DNA from: Chryseobacterium viscerum
GTDB taxonomy: Bacteria > Bacteroidota > Bacteroidia > Flavobacteriales > Weeksellaceae
Assembly (NCBI RefSeq): GCF_025949665.1
Contig: NZ_JAPDFT010000007.1
Location: 1-64,000, forward strand
Direction of reading: 5' to 3'
Length of the DNA: 64,000 nt
Shown: positions 63,172-64,000 of the stretch, in pieces
Numbering within the stretch: position 1 is the first letter of the stretch
How the letters are laid out: each line of letters opens with the position of its first letter
Made by a program: the position numbers and the translations under genes
Notes under the pieces: model-generated
The model's input: only the letters and a program-made list of their open reading frames with translations
Databases searched by the model: none
What the model was told of the DNA's origin: nothing

Positions 63172-64000
63172 TTATATTATTTCTTTTTGTTGTTTTTCTG
63201 CAAAAGCCGCCGCAGCTTCTTTTACCCAAGAGTTTTCTCTTTGCGCTTTTCTCTTCGTTTCGATACGCTTTTTATTGCAAGGTCCATTTCCTTTTAAGAT
63301 TTCCATGAATTCATCCCAGGGAAGTTCTCCGAAATCATAATGTTGTCTTTCCTCATTCCATTTCAGGTCTTTATCCGGAACAGTTAATCCTAAGAATTCA
63401 GCCTGAGAAACGGTAACATCGATAAATCTCTGGCGAAGGCTGTCATTACTTTCTCTTTTTACTCTGTAATTCATAGAAATCTTAGAGTTTGGTGAGCTGT
63501 CATCATTAGGTCCAAACATCATTAGAGCTGGCCACCAGAAACGGTTTAATGAAGCCTGAGCCATTTCTTTCTGTTGTTTTGTACCGCGGCACAATGCCAT
63601 AAGAATCTCATATCCCTGTCTTTGATGGAAAGATTCTTCTTTACAAATCTTTACCATTGCTCTTGAATAAGGACCATAAGAATTCCCCATCAGCATTACC
63701 TGGTTCATAATCGCAGCACCATCTACCAACCAACCGATTGCACCGATATCGGCCCAACTCAAAGTAGGATAGTTGAAAATACTTGAATATTTTGCTTTTC
63801 CTTCCAGCATATCATCATAAGTAGCATCTCTGTCTGCTCTGATACTTCCGTCTCCTAAAGTTTCAGTGGCAGAATAAAGATATAACCCGTGGCCTGCTTC
63901 ATCCTGAACTTTCGCCAAAAGAGCCATTTTTCTTCTCAATGAAGGTGCTCTGGAGATCCAGTTGGCTTCCGGCAGCATTCCAACAATTTCAGAATGGGCA
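63172..64000 (-). CDS. paaA: Phenylacetyl-CoA epoxidase subunit PaaA (5' end outside window)
   Basis: The catalytic di-iron subunit of the epoxidase. 275 residues are present; the usual length is about 310, so some 35 N-terminal residues lie beyond 64000. The frame continues to the last base (AHSEIVGMLPEANW). Helix motifs KVQDEAGHGLYLYSATE (di-iron ligands in DEAGH) and KICKEESFHQRQGYE (EESFH) are present. First gene of the cluster seen here. Confidence 0.95.
   Translation of the reverse strand, partial: AHSEIVGMLPEANWISRAPSLRRKMALLAKVQDEAGHGLYLYSATETLGDGSIRADRDATYDDMLEGKAKYSSIFNYPTLSWADIGAIGWLVDGAAIMNQVMLMGNSYGPYSRAMVKICKEESFHQRQGYEILMALCRGTKQQKEMAQASLNRFWWPALMMFGPNDDSSPNSKISMNYRVKRESNDSLRQRFIDVTVSQAEFLGLTVPDKDLKWNEERQHYDFGELPWDEFMEILKGNGPCNKKRIETKRKAQRENSWVKEAAAAFAEKQQKEII

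Noticed and set aside
1..64000. CRISPR arrays, rRNA genes, prophage
   Set aside because: No spacer-repeat array, rRNA segment or phage module was seen; the heptamer arrays have no spacers and the tail-collar gene is isolated.

Overview
The window is AT-rich DNA from a Bacteroidota genome, most likely Chryseobacterium or a close relative in the Weeksellaceae. This rests on SprA and several proteins with type IX secretion (T9SS) C-terminal tails, a SusC/SusD pair, flavobacterial promoters of the TTTG-N19-TAnnTTTG type, and the family content. The genus is an inference; no database search was possible.

Layout. Positions 1-670 hold no gene but carry heptamer tandem repeats, a REP-like palindrome and a possible structured element. 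Positions 0.7-14.7 kb (minus strand) hold vanZ-like, gcvH, sprA-ruvA, a LamB-type porin, maeB, a BadF-type kinase and a small coiled-coil protein. Positions 15.0-18.8 kb (plus) hold a GtrA-like protein, plsC, a sugar MFS permease and a DUF3810 HExxH protein. Between 18.78 and 18.90 kb a complete small-RNA unit (promoter, stem, terminator) can be read on the minus strand. Positions 19.7-25.2 kb (plus) are a peptide-export locus: a VKOR/thioredoxin oxidase, a C39-peptidase ABC transporter, a six-cysteine double-glycine precursor and an HlyD-type adaptor. A tRNA-Met follows. Positions 25.7-31.5 kb (minus) hold a TlpA-like protein, a small membrane protein, a T9SS protein, clpX, a HIT protein and greA. 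Positions 31.6-35.1 kb (plus) hold a degenerate Rieske-like lipoprotein, dtd, a membrane protein and a secreted subtilase. Positions 35.1-40.9 kb (minus) hold lipoproteins, membrane proteins, a Coq4-like protein and a winged-helix regulator with two matching palindromic operators. Positions 41.1-45.6 kb hold susD/susC. Positions 46.0-50.0 kb hold an enoyl-CoA hydratase, a tail-collar protein, a T9SS protein, a SMUG2-like glycosylase and a DUF4241 protein.

From 50.4 kb to the end (minus) lies a phenylacetate-degradation cluster, in transcription order paaA (cut by the window edge), paaB, paaC, an alpha/beta hydrolase, paaD, paaG, paaH, two small proteins, paaI, a DUF6624-like protein, paaJ, paaY, a frameshifted REP-associated transposase between two covarying palindromes, an esterase, a small membrane protein and paaZ. 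PaaABCD would epoxidise phenylacetyl-CoA, PaaG and PaaZ isomerise and open the ring, and PaaH/PaaJ complete beta-oxidation, with PaaI and PaaY acting on CoA esters. paaE, paaK and paaF are not recognisable here. PaaZ carries an extra C-terminal DUF1569/DinB-like domain.

The most interesting signal joins two distant places. A second, solitary six-cysteine precursor gene of 53 codons lies at 50144-50305 on the minus strand. It shares its first nine residues with the precursor of the export locus, and both genes are preceded by a nearly identical 29-nt element (27 of 29 positions) that is not coding. The orphan gene has its own promoter and terminator, and the shared element would sit at the extreme 5' end of its mRNA. 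This suggests a dispersed, co-regulated family of disulfide-rich peptides served by one export and oxidation machine.
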